A stretch of 64,000 bases of DNA, from assembly GCA_018335855.1 (NCBI GenBank), contig JAGXRM010000053.1, positions 28,554 through 92,553 of the forward strand, given 5' to 3'. Under the pieces are notes generated by a model. That model did no database searches, was not told the DNA's origin, and saw only the letters and a program-made list of their open reading frames with translations. The DNA is from Clostridiales bacterium. GTDB taxonomy: Bacteria > Bacillota > Dethiobacteria > Dethiobacterales > Dethiobacteraceae. This document shows, one piece after another, positions 1-9,818 of this stretch. Numbering within the stretch: the first letter of the stretch is position 1; each line of letters opens with the position of its first letter. The translations under genes and the position numbers were made by a program.

Positions 1-16
1 TGCAAACCTGACCCCG

Positions 17-595
17 TTAAATTTTGCCCCACAGGATGAGGAAGCTGATGATGAAGATGATGGTGATTGATAATACGGCTACAGACTGGCGCCAGGAAAA
101 GTTTTGGCTGTCCATAACGCTGTTTGTGATGGTTGCAAAGCCCCAGGCCATACTTAGAATGCCCAGGTACAGTATGAACTGCCCGGTAGCGACAGCGCCG
201 AAATACATAAGAAGCATGGGTAGACCAAGCCAGAGCGGGGGGACGGCGGCGCCGCTGTGAAGGTAGACAGAGAGGAAGGTTGCTTTCCCTCTGAGACCCA
301 TACCCATCGCCCAGAGCAGAAGTGAGAACCCTGCGTGGGTGAGAAAAATTTGGCTGATGCTGAAGAAAATAAGATAACCAAAAACCATGATTGCAAGCCC
401 GGGGGTTTCAAAGCCGCCGGAAAGTTCTGCCTCAAGTAGCGTACGCGTGTTAGCGACGTTGACGTAACCGCTGAGCAATCCAAGGATGAAGAGATTAAGA
501 AAAGCGGTTGAAAACAGGCGTCTGTTTTTCTCAAGTTTGTGAAAAATATTTTTTTTAAGAGTTAAAATTTGGTATATATTTTGCATATATATCAT
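17..595 (-). CDS. Yip1-like multi-pass membrane protein
   Basis: This is an integral membrane protein of about 192 residues. Five or so hydrophobic segments follow a short cytoplasmic N-terminus, in the pattern of Yip1/YIP1-domain proteins; that assignment rests on general resemblance only. I place the start at the ATG at 595 because an AAAGGAG ribosome site lies just upstream of it, inside the longer frame that would begin with TTG at 619. It lies 35 nt downstream of the symporter gene on the same strand, so it is probably co-transcribed with it. Its role is unknown. Confidence 0.6.
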   Translation of the reverse strand: MIYMQNIYQILTLKKNIFHKLEKNRRLFSTAFLNLFILGLLSGYVNVANTRTLLEAELSGGFETPGLAIMVFGYLIFFSISQIFLTHAGFSLLLWAMGMGLRGKATFLSVYLHSGAAVPPLWLGLPMLLMYFGAVATGQFILYLGILSMAWGFATITNSVMDSQNFSWRQSVAVLSITIIFIISFLILWGKI

Positions 596-630
596 GAGAA
601 AGACTCCTTTCGCACGCAATTCTTAATAGA

Positions 631-2277
631 TTACCAGGGCATCAGACCCCAAATGGAGATACTGATACACACGATACCAATTAAGGCAGCCCAACCGTTT
701 CCTGTATAGCGGGAGCTGTCGAAATCTGGCCAACCATGAATTCTGTCAACCAGGTTTTTGTCTGCATCCGACGGATTGAAATTGGCCAAAGCAGGGATAC
801 GGTTAAAGGCCAGGGACAAGAAGATAAAGATAGCGAAGGCCAGAGGAACCGTAAACAGGGCACCGGACATCCCCAGGTTTGCTGTTACTCCTGCACCCAA
901 AACAATTTTAGGCAGGACGTAGGGGGAGACGATGATAAAGAGGAAGCCACCAACTAAGGATGAAATAATGCCGGCTAGTTTATTGGCCTCTTTCCACCAG
1001 ACGCCAAGCAAAATCATCGGTGTAACTGCACTGGCGCAGATACCGAAGGCCCAGAGAATACTGGTGACCAAAAATTGTGGGGGCTGATAGGCCAAAACTA
1101 CGCTGAGGATACCAGCGATAAATAGCACCACATAACCGATTTTCATCCGGTCTTTATCTTCCATATCTGGCTTAAAGACGCCAAGGATATCCTGTGCAGT
1201 TAGTGCGCCTATGGCGAGCAGATTGCCGTTTAGTGTAGAAAGGCCGGCAGCTACGGCGCCTGCGATAACAATGGCGGTAACCCATTCAGGATTATAGAAA
1301 ACGTTTAGAATCAGGGTGATTTTATCGGCATCACCCTTTGCGATTATAGTGCCAGTGGTTGCAGCAAAAAAGTTGCCGGCAAACCCCATGGTGTAAGTAG
1401 CGGAAAAGAGAACTCCCAGGAAACCGGAAAACCAAACCACGGCCCAGCGTGCACTTTTTAAGCTTGGCGCAGTGAAGACGCGCATTGCCAGGTGCGGCAG
1501 GCCAATAGGTCCTAAGGTAAAGGCCGGAATTAAGGCAAAGTACCACTTAAAAGAGTAGTTTGTGTTAAAAAAGGTGGGTACTAATTCAAGCATGGACGGA
1601 ACCATGTCGCCGTAAGCCAGAGGAGGAAACCACCAGCCTGTGGAGCCCATTTGCTTCATAATCGCTCCCAGTGGTACAACAAAGGCTAATGTCATGATGA
1701 TCATTTGAAACGCAGCGTTGTAGGACGCGCCGTACATGCCGCCGATGGTAACATAGCCTACGATAATGATACCGCCGACAAATAATGCCGGGACGTAGGG
1801 GAACCCGAAAAGCATTTCAAACGCCTTGGCAAGACCAATCATTTGGCCTAAAGAATACATCAGCATAATGAGAACCATCCAGGACGCAACAATAACAGTG
1901 GCAGTTTTACCGTAACGTTCACGGATAAATGATGCCGGTGTGTAGGCCTGCATACGTCTCAGGCTTGTACCGTACAGCAGGGTAATCAAAGGAATGGAAA
2001 GAATCCATTGAATCCAAAGAAAAACAAAAGGCACCTGTAAATTTAAGATTAGAGCTGTAACACCCAGAAATGTGGCGAGGCTGGCCCAGGTGGATGCCAT
2101 GCCGAGGCCGTTTGTAACCGAACCGATGGTGCGACCGGCAACATAAAGGTCACTGACATCAGTCGTCTTACGCTGAGACCACCAACCGACGAAATAGAAG
2201 AGCACGAAACATAAAACAACAACACCAAGACCTAAAGCACGGTTTTGAAGTGCCCAGGATACTGATTGTTCAGTCAT
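631..2277 (-). CDS. Sodium:solute symporter (SSS family), monocarboxylate/acetate type
   Basis: A 548-residue protein with about 13 hydrophobic helices and the SSS family signature: an N-terminal helix followed by a VAGRTIG segment, and helices rich in Gly and Ser. It most resembles the ActP/VC_2705 branch, which takes up acetate and other short monocarboxylates with Na+. The start codon overlaps the stop of the small upstream gene by one base (TAATG), so the two are translationally coupled and probably form one transporter. It is divergent from a beta-oxidation and acyl-CoA mutase operon, which suggests uptake of a short-chain fatty acid such as butyrate or isobutyrate. That substrate is inference. 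Confidence 0.85.
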   Translation of the reverse strand: MTEQSVSWALQNRALGLGVVVLCFVLFYFVGWWSQRKTTDVSDLYVAGRTIGSVTNGLGMASTWASLATFLGVTALILNLQVPFVFLWIQWILSIPLITLLYGTSLRRMQAYTPASFIRERYGKTATVIVASWMVLIMLMYSLGQMIGLAKAFEMLFGFPYVPALFVGGIIIVGYVTIGGMYGASYNAAFQMIIMTLAFVVPLGAIMKQMGSTGWWFPPLAYGDMVPSMLELVPTFFNTNYSFKWYFALIPAFTLGPIGLPHLAMRVFTAPSLKSARWAVVWFSGFLGVLFSATYTMGFAGNFFAATTGTIIAKGDADKITLILNVFYNPEWVTAIVIAGAVAAGLSTLNGNLLAIGALTAQDILGVFKPDMEDKDRMKIGYVVLFIAGILSVVLAYQPPQFLVTSILWAFGICASAVTPMILLGVWWKEANKLAGIISSLVGGFLFIIVSPYVLPKIVLGAGVTANLGMSGALFTVPLAFAIFIFLSLAFNRIPALANFNPSDADKNLVDRIHGWPDFDSSRYTGNGWAALIGIVCISISIWGLMPW

Positions 2278-2573
2278 TATTTTTCCTCCTTCGTGGCCGC
2301 GGCTGCGTTGTTTGCTTTGTAGCTGCTCATGTAGGAGTCAAGTTCGTCATCCAGCTTGTTGCAATAGTATGCCATAAACCAGGAAACGATGGTAACACCA
2401 AACCAACCGAGAAGGATGGGAATGATGTAGTAAATTGGGAAACCCCACATTGTGCCTTTTTGCAAAGCAGGAAACGCGACAAAGATGGAAGCAGAATGCC
2501 CCATTAACATAAGGACGATAGTAAAAAAAATGGTTAGAAAAAGTTCTTTTTTGTATAGATTTTTCCCGTTCAA
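2277..2573 (-). CDS. Small membrane subunit associated with sodium:solute symporter
   Basis: A 98-residue protein with two hydrophobic helices (about residues 11-33 and 45-70) and a charged, Ala-rich C-terminal tail. Small two-helix proteins of this kind (DUF4212/DUF997/DUF485-like) are regularly encoded just ahead of SSS symporters and are thought to be accessory subunits. The gene is first in the minus-strand operon and overlaps the symporter start by one base. The two-helix layout and the context support the call; the exact family is not certain. Confidence 0.7.
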   Translation of the reverse strand: MNGKNLYKKELFLTIFFTIVLMLMGHSASIFVAFPALQKGTMWGFPIYYIIPILLGWFGVTIVSWFMAYYCNKLDDELDSYMSSYKANNAAAATKEEK

Positions 2574-2923
2574 AATTATTCCTCCCTTAAATTTTTTGGT
2601 TATATCAAGTTAAAATTTTCTTATACCTACCACCTCCAAAAACGTTTGATCGGTAAGTTATTGTAAAATTCGATGCTAAGATACATACAAGATGCTTTAT
2701 TACATGAAAAGTATGTAGTTGTACATCATGTCAATGTCAATTCTATGCGAAATCGAGAGTTTTGACAAGTCCTTAAATGAAATATTTAAAAAATTTAAGG
2801 TATTGACGAAATTTCGTATTTTCTATAAACTTATTGTAAAATATAGAATCTTTCCAGGCAGGATTAGGAGAATTCATAGTGAAACTTTCCTAAGCTGAAG
2901 AAAAAGATTGAAGAGGTGAGAGG
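2574..2923. promoter_or_regulatory. Divergent intergenic control region between symporter and beta-oxidation operons
   Basis: This 350-nt AT-rich stretch has no gene. Toward the thiolase it holds TTGACA at 2762-2767 and TTGACG at 2803-2808, with AT-rich minus-10-like sequences such as TATAAA at 2824-2829; the spacings are about 15 nt, so the promoters are only tentative. A short palindrome (CGAAATTTCG) lies at 2807-2816 and could be an operator. The AGAGGTGAGAGG stretch before 2924 is the thiolase ribosome site. Confidence 0.4.
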
Positions 2924-4108
2924 ATGAAAGAAACAGTTATAGTAAGCTACGCGAGGACGCCTTTTGGTTCTTTTCTAGGGTCTTTAAAAGACGTTCCTGC
3001 TGTTGACCTGGGTGCTCTGGCCGTCAGGGAGGCTGTCTCACGGGCGGGTTTGGAAGGTAGCTTGGTTGACTATGCATTATTAGGTATGGTGGTTCAGGCC
3101 GGGGCAGGGCAAATTCCCTCACGGCAGGCGACAATTAAAGCAGGACTGCCAGTAGAAGTTCCATCTGATACGATCGGCAAAGTTTGTGCTTCCAGTTTGC
3201 GTGCCGTGAACCTTGGGGACTCGCTTATTCGTGCCGGCGATGCTGAAATTATCGTGGCCGGCGGCATGGAGAACATGTCGGCTATTCCGTATCTGCTGGA
3301 AAAAGCCCGCAGCGGATATCGTATGGGTGACGGTAAACTTCTGGATGCCATGGTTAAAGACGGTTTGTGGTGTGCTATCCATGACGTTCACATGGGTGTC
3401 CACGGCGGTGATGTTGCCGACGAGTTTGAAATTGGACGGGAAGAGCAGGATCAGTGGGCGCTGCGCAGCCATCAGCTGGCGCTTAGTGCCATGGATGAGG
3501 GTCGCCTGAAAGAGGAAATCGTATCGGTGTCCATACCCCAAAGGAAAGGTGAGCCTATCCTTTTTGACACGGATGAACTTCCGCGTCGTAATGCAACGCT
3601 TGATGCTTTGTCGAAGCTGCAACCTGCCTTTAAGAAAGGTGCTTGTGTCACCGCAGGTAATGCTCCCCCTATTTCCGACGGCGCGTCTGCCTTGGTGCTT
3701 ATGTCAAGGGATAAGGCGGAAGAGTTAGGATTAAAACCGCTGGCAAGCATTATTTCGCAGGGTGCCGCCTCAGCCAGGGCTCCATATATTGCCACCGTAC
3801 CGGCGCTTGCAGGCAAAAAAGCTTTGGAGAAAGCGGGAATGACGGCTGGCGAACTGGATCTCATTGAGGTTAACGAGGCGTTTGCCGCAGTAGCACTGAC
3901 GTCAATCAAGCTTGGCGGATGGAACCCGGAAATAGTGAATGTCAACGGTGGTGCTATTGCATTTGGTCATCCCATCGGTGCCAGCGGCGGACGCATTCTG
4001 ATGACACTGGTTTCGGAAATGAGGCGTCGTGGCGCACGTTACGGCATGGCTACCATCTGCAGTGGTGCTGCACAGGGTGAGGCTACCATCGTGAAGCTAG
4101 AAGATTAG
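2924..4108 (+). CDS. thlA: Acetyl-CoA acetyltransferase (thiolase)
   Basis: A 394-residue thiolase that interconverts two acetyl-CoA and acetoacetyl-CoA. The nucleophilic Cys88 sits in GKVCASSLRAVNLG, the catalytic His in AFGHPIGASG, and the second catalytic Cys in the C-terminal CSGAAQGEA, where most family members read CxGxGxG. The length is normal for the family. It is the first gene of an operon that also carries 3-hydroxybutyryl-CoA dehydrogenase, crotonase and two acyl-CoA dehydrogenases, so it should act at the acetyl-CoA end of butyrate synthesis or oxidation. A good ribosome site precedes the ATG. Confidence 0.93.
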   Translation: MKETVIVSYARTPFGSFLGSLKDVPAVDLGALAVREAVSRAGLEGSLVDYALLGMVVQAGAGQIPSRQATIKAGLPVEVPSDTIGKVCASSLRAVNLGDSLIRAGDAEIIVAGGMENMSAIPYLLEKARSGYRMGDGKLLDAMVKDGLWCAIHDVHMGVHGGDVADEFEIGREEQDQWALRSHQLALSAMDEGRLKEEIVSVSIPQRKGEPILFDTDELPRRNATLDALSKLQPAFKKGACVTAGNAPPISDGASALVLMSRDKAEELGLKPLASIISQGAASARAPYIATVPALAGKKALEKAGMTAGELDLIEVNEAFAAVALTSIKLGGWNPEIVNVNGGAIAFGHPIGASGGRILMTLVSEMRRRGARYGMATICSGAAQGEATIVKLED

Positions 4109-4156
4109 TTGTACAGAGCATAGTTAAAGAACACATAGAAGAAAGGAATGAAACTA

Positions 4157-5005
4157 ATGGATATTAAAAAGATTATGGTTTTAGGCGCGGGCCAGATGGG
4201 CGGAGGAATTGCCCAAGTTTGCGCCCAGGCGGGGTACCAGGTAGTGCTCCGTGACATTAAGGACGAGTTCGTGGAAAAGGGCATGAAAGTCATTGAGAAG
4301 AATTTGCTTCGCAGTGTTGAAAAAGGTCGGTTAACGGCTGATGAGAAGGATGCAATCCTTGGTCGTTTCACTACCACCCTTACCCTAGAGGACGGACATG
4401 ATGTAGACTTAGTTATTGAAGCTATCGTAGAAGACGCAAAAATCAAAGCCGAAACATTTGCAGCTTTGGACAGAATTTGTCCTCCCCACGCCATACTGGC
4501 AAGCAACACATCATCACTGCCAATAACCCAAATCGCTGCTGCAACGAAAAGACCGGAAAAAGTGATTGGGATGCATTTTATGAACCCGGTTCCTGTAATG
4601 AAATTGGTGGAAGTAATCCGCGGTATTGCCACCTCTGATGATACATACCAGGTCATCGAGGATCTTTCGAAGAAACTGGAAAAAGTTCCGGTTCAGGTCA
4701 ATGATTTCCCGGGATTTGTGTCAAATAGAATTCTACTGCCTATGATTAACGAAGCGGTTTACTGTGTAATGGAAGGAGTCGGTGACGTCGAGGGGATTGA
4801 CACAGTAATGAAGCTGGGTATGAATCACCCCATGGGCCCGCTGGCTTTAGCAGATTTAATCGGTCTGGACACTTGTCTGGCAATTATGGAAGTACTGTAC
4901 GACGGGTTTAAAGATACGAAATACCGCCCTTGCCCCCTGCTGCGCAAGTATGTTACCGCCGGTTGGTTAGGACGGAAAACGGGAAGAGGCTTCTACACCT
5001 ACTAG
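4157..5005 (+). CDS. hbd: 3-hydroxybutyryl-CoA dehydrogenase
   Basis: It oxidises 3-hydroxybutyryl-CoA to acetoacetyl-CoA with NAD(P), or the reverse. The N-terminal Rossmann motif is [11 protein letters not shown], and the catalytic region is [16 protein letters not shown]. The C-terminal domain contains [12 protein letters not shown] and ends in [11 protein letters not shown], as in clostridial Hbd. An ATG at 4148 is also in frame, but it directly abuts the AAAGGA ribosome site. The ATG at 4157 has normal spacing and gives the usual family N-terminus. A 122-bp palindromic element begins directly after the stop codon. Confidence 0.93.
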   Translation: MDIKKIMVLGAGQMGGGIAQVCAQAGYQVVLRDIKDEFVEKGMKVIEKNLLRSVEKGRLTADEKDAILGRFTTTLTLEDGHDVDLVIEAIVEDAKIKAETFAALDRICPPHAILASNTSSLPITQIAAATKRPEKVIGMHFMNPVPVMKLVEVIRGIATSDDTYQVIEDLSKKLEKVPVQVNDFPGFVSNRILLPMINEAVYCVMEGVGDVEGIDTVMKLGMNHPMGPLALADLIGLDTCLAIMEVLYDGFKDTKYRPCPLLRKYVTAGWLGRKTGRGFYTY

Positions 5006-5127
5006 CAGACTGTTGAAAAGCGGCGCATTACTTCGTTGCTCGCTCTTCCGACATCCTCAGCGTATGCATATACGCCTCCGGTGCCGAAAGCACTCGCGCC
5101 TCGTCCTGCTTGCTTTTGAACAGTCTG
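5006..5127. repeat. Palindromic MITE/REP-like element, 122 bp
   Basis: The ends are an inverted repeat of 16 bp with one mismatch (5006-5021 against 5112-5127; it starts CAGACTGTT and ends AACAGTCTG). The centre is a perfect hairpin, GCGTAT-GCAT-ATACGC, at 5060-5075. The parts between can pair imperfectly, so the whole element can fold into one long arm. It has no coding capacity. It sits exactly between hbd and the crotonase gene inside an operon, so its transcript hairpin may influence mRNA processing. I recall similar elements in many copies in anaerobic Firmicutes, but copy number cannot be checked here. Confidence 0.8.
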
Positions 5128-5165
5128 TGATGCATGCCTAAAAGATAAACAAGGGAGGATTTTGT

Positions 5166-5948
5166 ATGGGGTTTGAGAATATTTTATTGGAAGTGGATGG
5201 CGGCACAGCGATTGTGACGATTAACCGGCCGAAGGCGCTGAATGCGTTGAATGAAGATACGCTGAAGGAATTGGACCAGGTGTTTACTGACCTCGGTGCT
5301 GATGATTCAGTCCATGCAGTGATACTGACGGGGGCAGGGGAAAAAGCTTTCGTGGCCGGTGCCGATATTTCTTTCATGAAAGAATTGACGGCTGTGGAAG
5401 GGCGCAGCTTTGCACTGCTCGGTCAGGCTGTATTTAACAGGATTGAAAATTTGCCACAGCCGGTAATCGCCGCAATAAACGGATTTGCTTTGGGTGGTGG
5501 TTGCGAACTTGCTATGGCTTGTGATATCAGGCTGGTTTCGGATAGTGCAAAGTTTGGCCAACCGGAAGTCAACCTTGGTGTTCCCCCCGGCTTTGCAGGC
5601 ACACAGCGCCTTCCCCGTCTGGTAGGAAAAGGTCGCGCAAAAGAGCTCCTTTATACCGGAGATATGATTGACGGCCAGGAGGCCTACCGGATTGGCTTAG
5701 CCAACAAGGTTTACCCTGCCGGAGAATTACTTGACGCAGCCAAAGCGTTAGCCAAGAAAATTTCAGGAAAAGGCCAGATTGCTGTACGCCTGACAAAATC
5801 TGCGATTAACCAGGGGCTGGAGATGGATGCTGCCCGTGGTATGGCTTATGAAGCAGAAGTATTTGGATTGGCTTTTTCAACGAATGACCAGACAGAAGGC
5901 ATGACAGCTTTTCTGGAAAAAAGGAAACCCGAGTTTAAGGGGAAATAG
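5166..5948 (+). CDS. crt: Short-chain enoyl-CoA hydratase (crotonase)
   Basis: A 260-residue crotonase-fold enzyme that hydrates crotonyl-CoA to 3-hydroxybutyryl-CoA. The oxyanion-hole and CoA-binding segment is AFVAGADISFMKEL. The catalytic glutamates lie in the GGGCELAMACDIR region and the following FGQPEVNLGVPPGFAGTQRL segment, the arrangement of true hydratases. The start follows a GGGAGG ribosome site at normal spacing. It is separated from hbd by the palindromic element and lies 10 nt before the first acyl-CoA dehydrogenase gene. Confidence 0.93.
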   Translation: MGFENILLEVDGGTAIVTINRPKALNALNEDTLKELDQVFTDLGADDSVHAVILTGAGEKAFVAGADISFMKELTAVEGRSFALLGQAVFNRIENLPQPVIAAINGFALGGGCELAMACDIRLVSDSAKFGQPEVNLGVPPGFAGTQRLPRLVGKGRAKELLYTGDMIDGQEAYRIGLANKVYPAGELLDAAKALAKKISGKGQIAVRLTKSAINQGLEMDAARGMAYEAEVFGLAFSTNDQTEGMTAFLEKRKPEFKGK

Positions 5949-5958
5949 GAGGAAGACA

Positions 5959-7104
5959 ATGCAGTTCAAACTTAGTGATCAGCATGCAATGATGCATAAA
6001 ATGTTTCATGAATTTGCCCAGAAGGAAATTGCACCATATGCCGCAGAAAATGATATAAAGGCTGAGTTTCCGGCAGAGATTATGAAGAAACTTGGTGCCC
6101 AGGGTTTTATGGGGATTCCTATCCCCGAGGAATATGGCGGTGCCGGTGCTGATTTTCTCACCTATATCCTCTGCATTGAGGAAGTGTCCCGTGCCTGTGC
6201 ATCAACCGGTGTTATACTTGCGGTTCACACCTCAGTAGGCACATTCCCGATTCTTTACTTTGGAACGGAAGAGCAAAAAAGAAAATATGTACCAAAGCTG
6301 GCGGCCGGTGAGTATATCGGAGCCTTCGCCCTGACAGAGCCCGGTGCCGGTTCCGATGCTTCGGCATTACGGACTTCCGCCAAGCGTGACGGGGACGATT
6401 ATGTAATAAATGGTTCAAAAATTTTTATTTCCAATGGTGGCCACGCAGATGTGTACACAGTTTTTACCACAGTGGACAGTAAGCTTGGCACAAAGGGAAT
6501 TACTGCTTTCCTGGTCGATAAAGATACTCCAGGGTTCAAAGTGGGCTCCATAGAAAAGAAAATGGGCTTAAACGCTGACGTTACCACGGAAATCATCTTC
6601 GAGGACTGCCGGGTTCCGGCGAGCCAGCGTCTCGGCAAGGAGGGTGAAGGGTTTAAAATAGCCATGAGCCTTCTTGACGGCGGACGGGTTGGCATTGGGG
6701 CCCAGGGATTGGGGATTGCCCAGGCTGCATATGATGAAGCGCTAAAGTATGCTCAGTTCCGTGAACAATTTGGCCAGCCTATCTTTAACAACCAGGCCAT
6801 TGCGTTCAAACTGGCAGATATGGCCACACGTATCGAAGCCGCAAGGCTCCTGGTATATCAGGCGGCATTCCGTAAAGAAAATGGTCTGCCCAATGGGAAA
6901 CAAGCATCCATGGCTAAAATGTTCGCAACAGATACTGCCATGTACGTAGCCACCGAAGCCGTCCAGATTCTTGGCGGTTACGGTTACAGCAGAGAATATC
7001 CGGTAGAGCGCTTAATGCGGGATGCTAAAATTACTCAGATATATGAAGGAACAAATCAAATTCAACGCCTGGTTATTGCTAAGGCCCTGGAAAAAGGTCT
7101 TTAA
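5959..7104 (+). CDS. Acyl-CoA dehydrogenase, short-chain (butyryl-CoA type), copy 1
   Basis: A 381-residue FAD-dependent acyl-CoA dehydrogenase. It has the [17 protein letters not shown] flavin/substrate motif, the IFISNGG segment and the C-terminal [20 protein letters not shown] signature. The catalytic base is Glu363 in [10 protein letters not shown], as in short-chain (butyryl-CoA) dehydrogenases. It should oxidise butyryl-CoA or isobutyryl-CoA, or reduce crotonyl-CoA. No electron-transfer flavoprotein gene lies next to it, so the electron partner must be encoded elsewhere. It is followed after 25 nt by a closely related second copy. Confidence 0.92.
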   Translation: MQFKLSDQHAMMHKMFHEFAQKEIAPYAAENDIKAEFPAEIMKKLGAQGFMGIPIPEEYGGAGADFLTYILCIEEVSRACASTGVILAVHTSVGTFPILYFGTEEQKRKYVPKLAAGEYIGAFALTEPGAGSDASALRTSAKRDGDDYVINGSKIFISNGGHADVYTVFTTVDSKLGTKGITAFLVDKDTPGFKVGSIEKKMGLNADVTTEIIFEDCRVPASQRLGKEGEGFKIAMSLLDGGRVGIGAQGLGIAQAAYDEALKYAQFREQFGQPIFNNQAIAFKLADMATRIEAARLLVYQAAFRKENGLPNGKQASMAKMFATDTAMYVATEAVQILGGYGYSREYPVERLMRDAKITQIYEGTNQIQRLVIAKALEKGL

Positions 7105-7129
7105 AAAATTAAATTAGGGAGGAAGAATA

Positions 7130-8266
7130 ATGAATTTTCAGCTTTCTGCTGAGCATGAAATGATCCGCAAGATGGTTCGCGAGTTTGCACAGAAAGAAGT
7201 TGCGCCTACTGCGGCGGAACGGGATGAGAAAGAAGAATTTTCGCGGGAAATATTTGATAAGATGGCGGGCATGGGTCTGACGGGGATTCCCTGGGAAGAG
7301 CAGTACGGCGGCGCAGGTTCAGATTTTCTGGCGTATGTAATCGCTGTGGAGGAACTGTCCCGTGTTTGCGGTTCCACCGGTGTCACATTATCTGCCCATA
7401 TTTCTCTTTGTTCCTGGCCCATTTGGAAATACGGCACAGAAGAACAAAAACAAAAATATCTCCGTCGTTTAGCTGAAGGTTCAGCTCTGGGCGCTTACGG
7501 CCTGACCGAGCCTTCTGCCGGTACCGACGCCGGTGCTATGCGGACTAACGCCAAAGTTGACGGCGACAACTATATCTTAAACGGCACTAAAATATTTATC
7601 ACCAACGGTGACGGTGACATTTTTGTTGTATTTGCCATCACTGATAAAACAAAAGGCGCTAAAGGTATCAGCGCGTTTATCGTAGAAAAGGAATTCCCTG
7701 GGTTCCGGGTTGGTGGACATGAGAAGAAGCTGGGAATCCGTGCATCCAGTACTTGTGAACTGGTATTTGAAGATTGTATCGTACCAAAAGAGAATCTGCT
7801 CGGTAAAGAAGGCGATGGCTTTAAAATTGCCATGAGTACTTTAGACGGTGGTAGAAACGGTATTGCAGCCCAGGCGCTGGGTATTGCCCAAGGTGCCTTT
7901 GAAGCGGCACTCAGCTACTCCCAGGGCCGGGAACAATTTGGCCAGCCGATTTTTAACTTCCAGGCTATTTCCTTTATGCTGTCTGACATGGCTACAAAAA
8001 TCGAAGCATCCCGCCTGCTGACATACCAGGCTGCCTGGCTGGAGCAGCAACAATTGCCTTACGGGAAAGCTTCCGCCATGGCTAAGTTATATGCTTCCGA
8101 CGCGGCTATGGAAATTACGACCAACGCGGTGCAGATTTTTGGCGGATACGGTTACAGCCGCGAATATCCGGTGGAAAGAATGATGAGAGACGCAAAAATT
8201 ACGCAAATCTATGAGGGAACTAACGAAGTCCAACGGCTGGTAATTTCCCGCTATATTAAAGGGTAG
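7130..8266 (+). CDS. Acyl-CoA dehydrogenase, short-chain, copy 2
   Basis: A 378-residue paralogue of the preceding dehydrogenase with the same landmarks: [45 protein letters not shown] and catalytic Glu362 in [10 protein letters not shown]. The two copies are clearly diverged and not a recent duplication, so they may differ in chain shape, for example one acting on straight butyryl-CoA and the other on branched isobutyryl-CoA. The presence of a mutase for these isomers in the same operon makes that split attractive but unproven. A GGGAGGAAG ribosome site precedes the ATG. Confidence 0.92.
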   Translation: MNFQLSAEHEMIRKMVREFAQKEVAPTAAERDEKEEFSREIFDKMAGMGLTGIPWEEQYGGAGSDFLAYVIAVEELSRVCGSTGVTLSAHISLCSWPIWKYGTEEQKQKYLRRLAEGSALGAYGLTEPSAGTDAGAMRTNAKVDGDNYILNGTKIFITNGDGDIFVVFAITDKTKGAKGISAFIVEKEFPGFRVGGHEKKLGIRASSTCELVFEDCIVPKENLLGKEGDGFKIAMSTLDGGRNGIAAQALGIAQGAFEAALSYSQGREQFGQPIFNFQAISFMLSDMATKIEASRLLTYQAAWLEQQQLPYGKASAMAKLYASDAAMEITTNAVQIFGGYGYSREYPVERMMRDAKITQIYEGTNEVQRLVISRYIKG

Positions 8267-8277
8267 GCGAATTGGAA

Positions 8278-8808
8278 ATGACGGATAAGAAGGGCCTTGT
8301 GCTGGTTTACACCGGAAACGGCAAAGGCAAGACGACCGCCGCCCTCGGCCTGGCCCTGCGGGCGAGCGGCCACGGTGAAAAAATATTTATGGTGCAATTC
8401 AGAAAGAATGATCCAAGCTACGGGGAGATTCAGGCAATTCAGAAATTCTTGCCTGACTTTACAGTAGTTCAGTCAAATAAGGACAGGATATTAGTCAGAG
8501 GCTATTTTATGCAGGAAGACATCAATGACGCCCATAACGGTTTCTTACAGGGTAAGTCGGCAGTTTTGAGCGGACGATATGATTTGGTTATTTTTGATGA
8601 AATTAATATCGCCATGGATTACGATCTGCTTCCTGTTGAAGATGTCCTGCAGATGCTGGAGCAAAAGCCGTCCCATGTGGATATTGTTTTAACGGGGCGG
8701 AATGCACCTCAGGCTATTATGGATGCGGCTGATCTTGTCAGCGAGGTTAAAGAAATCAAGCATCCGTTTAAGTCTGGAATCAAAGCCAGAAAGGGCATAG
8801 AATTCTAG
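8278..8808 (+). CDS. cobO: Cob(I)yrinic acid a,c-diamide adenosyltransferase (CobA/CobO type)
   Basis: A 176-residue P-loop protein (YTGNGKGKTTAALG) with the family's conserved VQF and VIFDEIN segments (Walker B) and TGRNAP. It adds the 5'-deoxyadenosyl group from ATP to cob(I)alamin. Placed just before the MeaB-like GTPase and the acyl-CoA mutase genes, it presumably supplies adenosylcobalamin to that mutase. The ATG at 8278 and a TTG at 8272 are both possible starts; neither has a convincing ribosome site. The gap to the preceding dehydrogenase is only about 10 nt. Confidence 0.88.
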   Translation: MTDKKGLVLVYTGNGKGKTTAALGLALRASGHGEKIFMVQFRKNDPSYGEIQAIQKFLPDFTVVQSNKDRILVRGYFMQEDINDAHNGFLQGKSAVLSGRYDLVIFDEINIAMDYDLLPVEDVLQMLEQKPSHVDIVLTGRNAPQAIMDAADLVSEVKEIKHPFKSGIKARKGIEF

Positions 8809-8831
8809 TCCGTACAGTAATCGGGAGGTTG

Positions 8832-9800
8832 ATGACATCAGTGTATGACAAAGTGATTGAAGGTGTTTTAAACAAAGACCGCCGTATGGTGGCAAGAGCC
8901 ATTTCTCTGATCGAAAATAATGATAACGGGAGAACTAAAATCCTAAGTGAAATTTACCCCCACACCGGCAACGCTTATGTCATTGGGATAACAGGTGCTC
9001 CGGGTGCCGGGAAGAGTTCACTGGTGGATTGCCTCCTGTCGACACTGCGCCAGCAAGGGCTAAGTGTGGGTGTAATTGCCGTTGACCCAACGAGCCCCTT
9101 TACCGGCGGGGCAATTCTTGGGGACCGTATCCGTATGCAGGAACATGCTCTGGATAAAGAAGTGTTTATTCGTAGTATGGGTACGCGCGGCAGCCTGGGC
9201 GGCCTCTCCCGGGCAACGAAGGAAGCTGTCCAGGTTCTAGACGCAGCCGGTAAAGATGTTATTATTATTGAAACGGTTGGGGTCGGGCAATCTGAGGTCG
9301 ACATTATCAAATATGCCGATACCACCATCGTTGTGTTAACTCCGGCCGGCGGAGACAGTGTCCAGACAATTAAGGCGGGCATTATGGAAATCGCCGACAT
9401 CTTTATCGTTAATAAGTCGGACCTTCCCGGCGCGGACAGAACAGCATCCGAAATTAGTATGATGCTTGACTTAGGGGGATCGTTAAGAGAGTGGCGGCCT
9501 TCTATTGTCCGTACCATTACACTGGATGGTAGCGGAATTACGGATATGCATAAAGCTATTTTTGAGCACCGGGATTTCCTCGAAAATAGCGGCCACTTGC
9601 AAAAAGTCCGTAAAGAACGAATCCGCCGCGACATCATTGATTTGATTGAATACAGAATTAAAAGCACGGTTTGGGAACAGATTTCCGGCAGTGAGGAATT
9701 TGACCTGCTGACAAATCAGATCATGTCCCGGGAAACGGATCCCTACACCGCTGCCGCACAGATACTCACCGGGATAAATCTTGACAAGTGCAAAGTTTAA
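8832..9800 (+). CDS. meaB: MeaB/ArgK-type GTPase chaperone of acyl-CoA mutase
   Basis: A G3E-family GTPase of about 323 residues with P-loop ITGAPGAGKSS, the VDPTSPFTGGAILGDRIRM switch region, a TVGVGQSE motif and the NKSD guanine-specificity motif. MeaB proteins load adenosylcobalamin into B12-dependent mutases and protect or reactivate them. It lies between the adenosyltransferase and the mutase large subunit, exactly the expected context. The ribosome site GGGAGG (8823-8828) is close to the ATG at 8832; a GTG at 8841 is an alternative start. Confidence 0.92.
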   Translation: MTSVYDKVIEGVLNKDRRMVARAISLIENNDNGRTKILSEIYPHTGNAYVIGITGAPGAGKSSLVDCLLSTLRQQGLSVGVIAVDPTSPFTGGAILGDRIRMQEHALDKEVFIRSMGTRGSLGGLSRATKEAVQVLDAAGKDVIIIETVGVGQSEVDIIKYADTTIVVLTPAGGDSVQTIKAGIMEIADIFIVNKSDLPGADRTASEISMMLDLGGSLREWRPSIVRTITLDGSGITDMHKAIFEHRDFLENSGHLQKVRKERIRRDIIDLIEYRIKSTVWEQISGSEEFDLLTNQIMSRETDPYTAAAQILTGINLDKCKV

Positions 9801-9818
9801 GGACAAGGAGGAGATATA

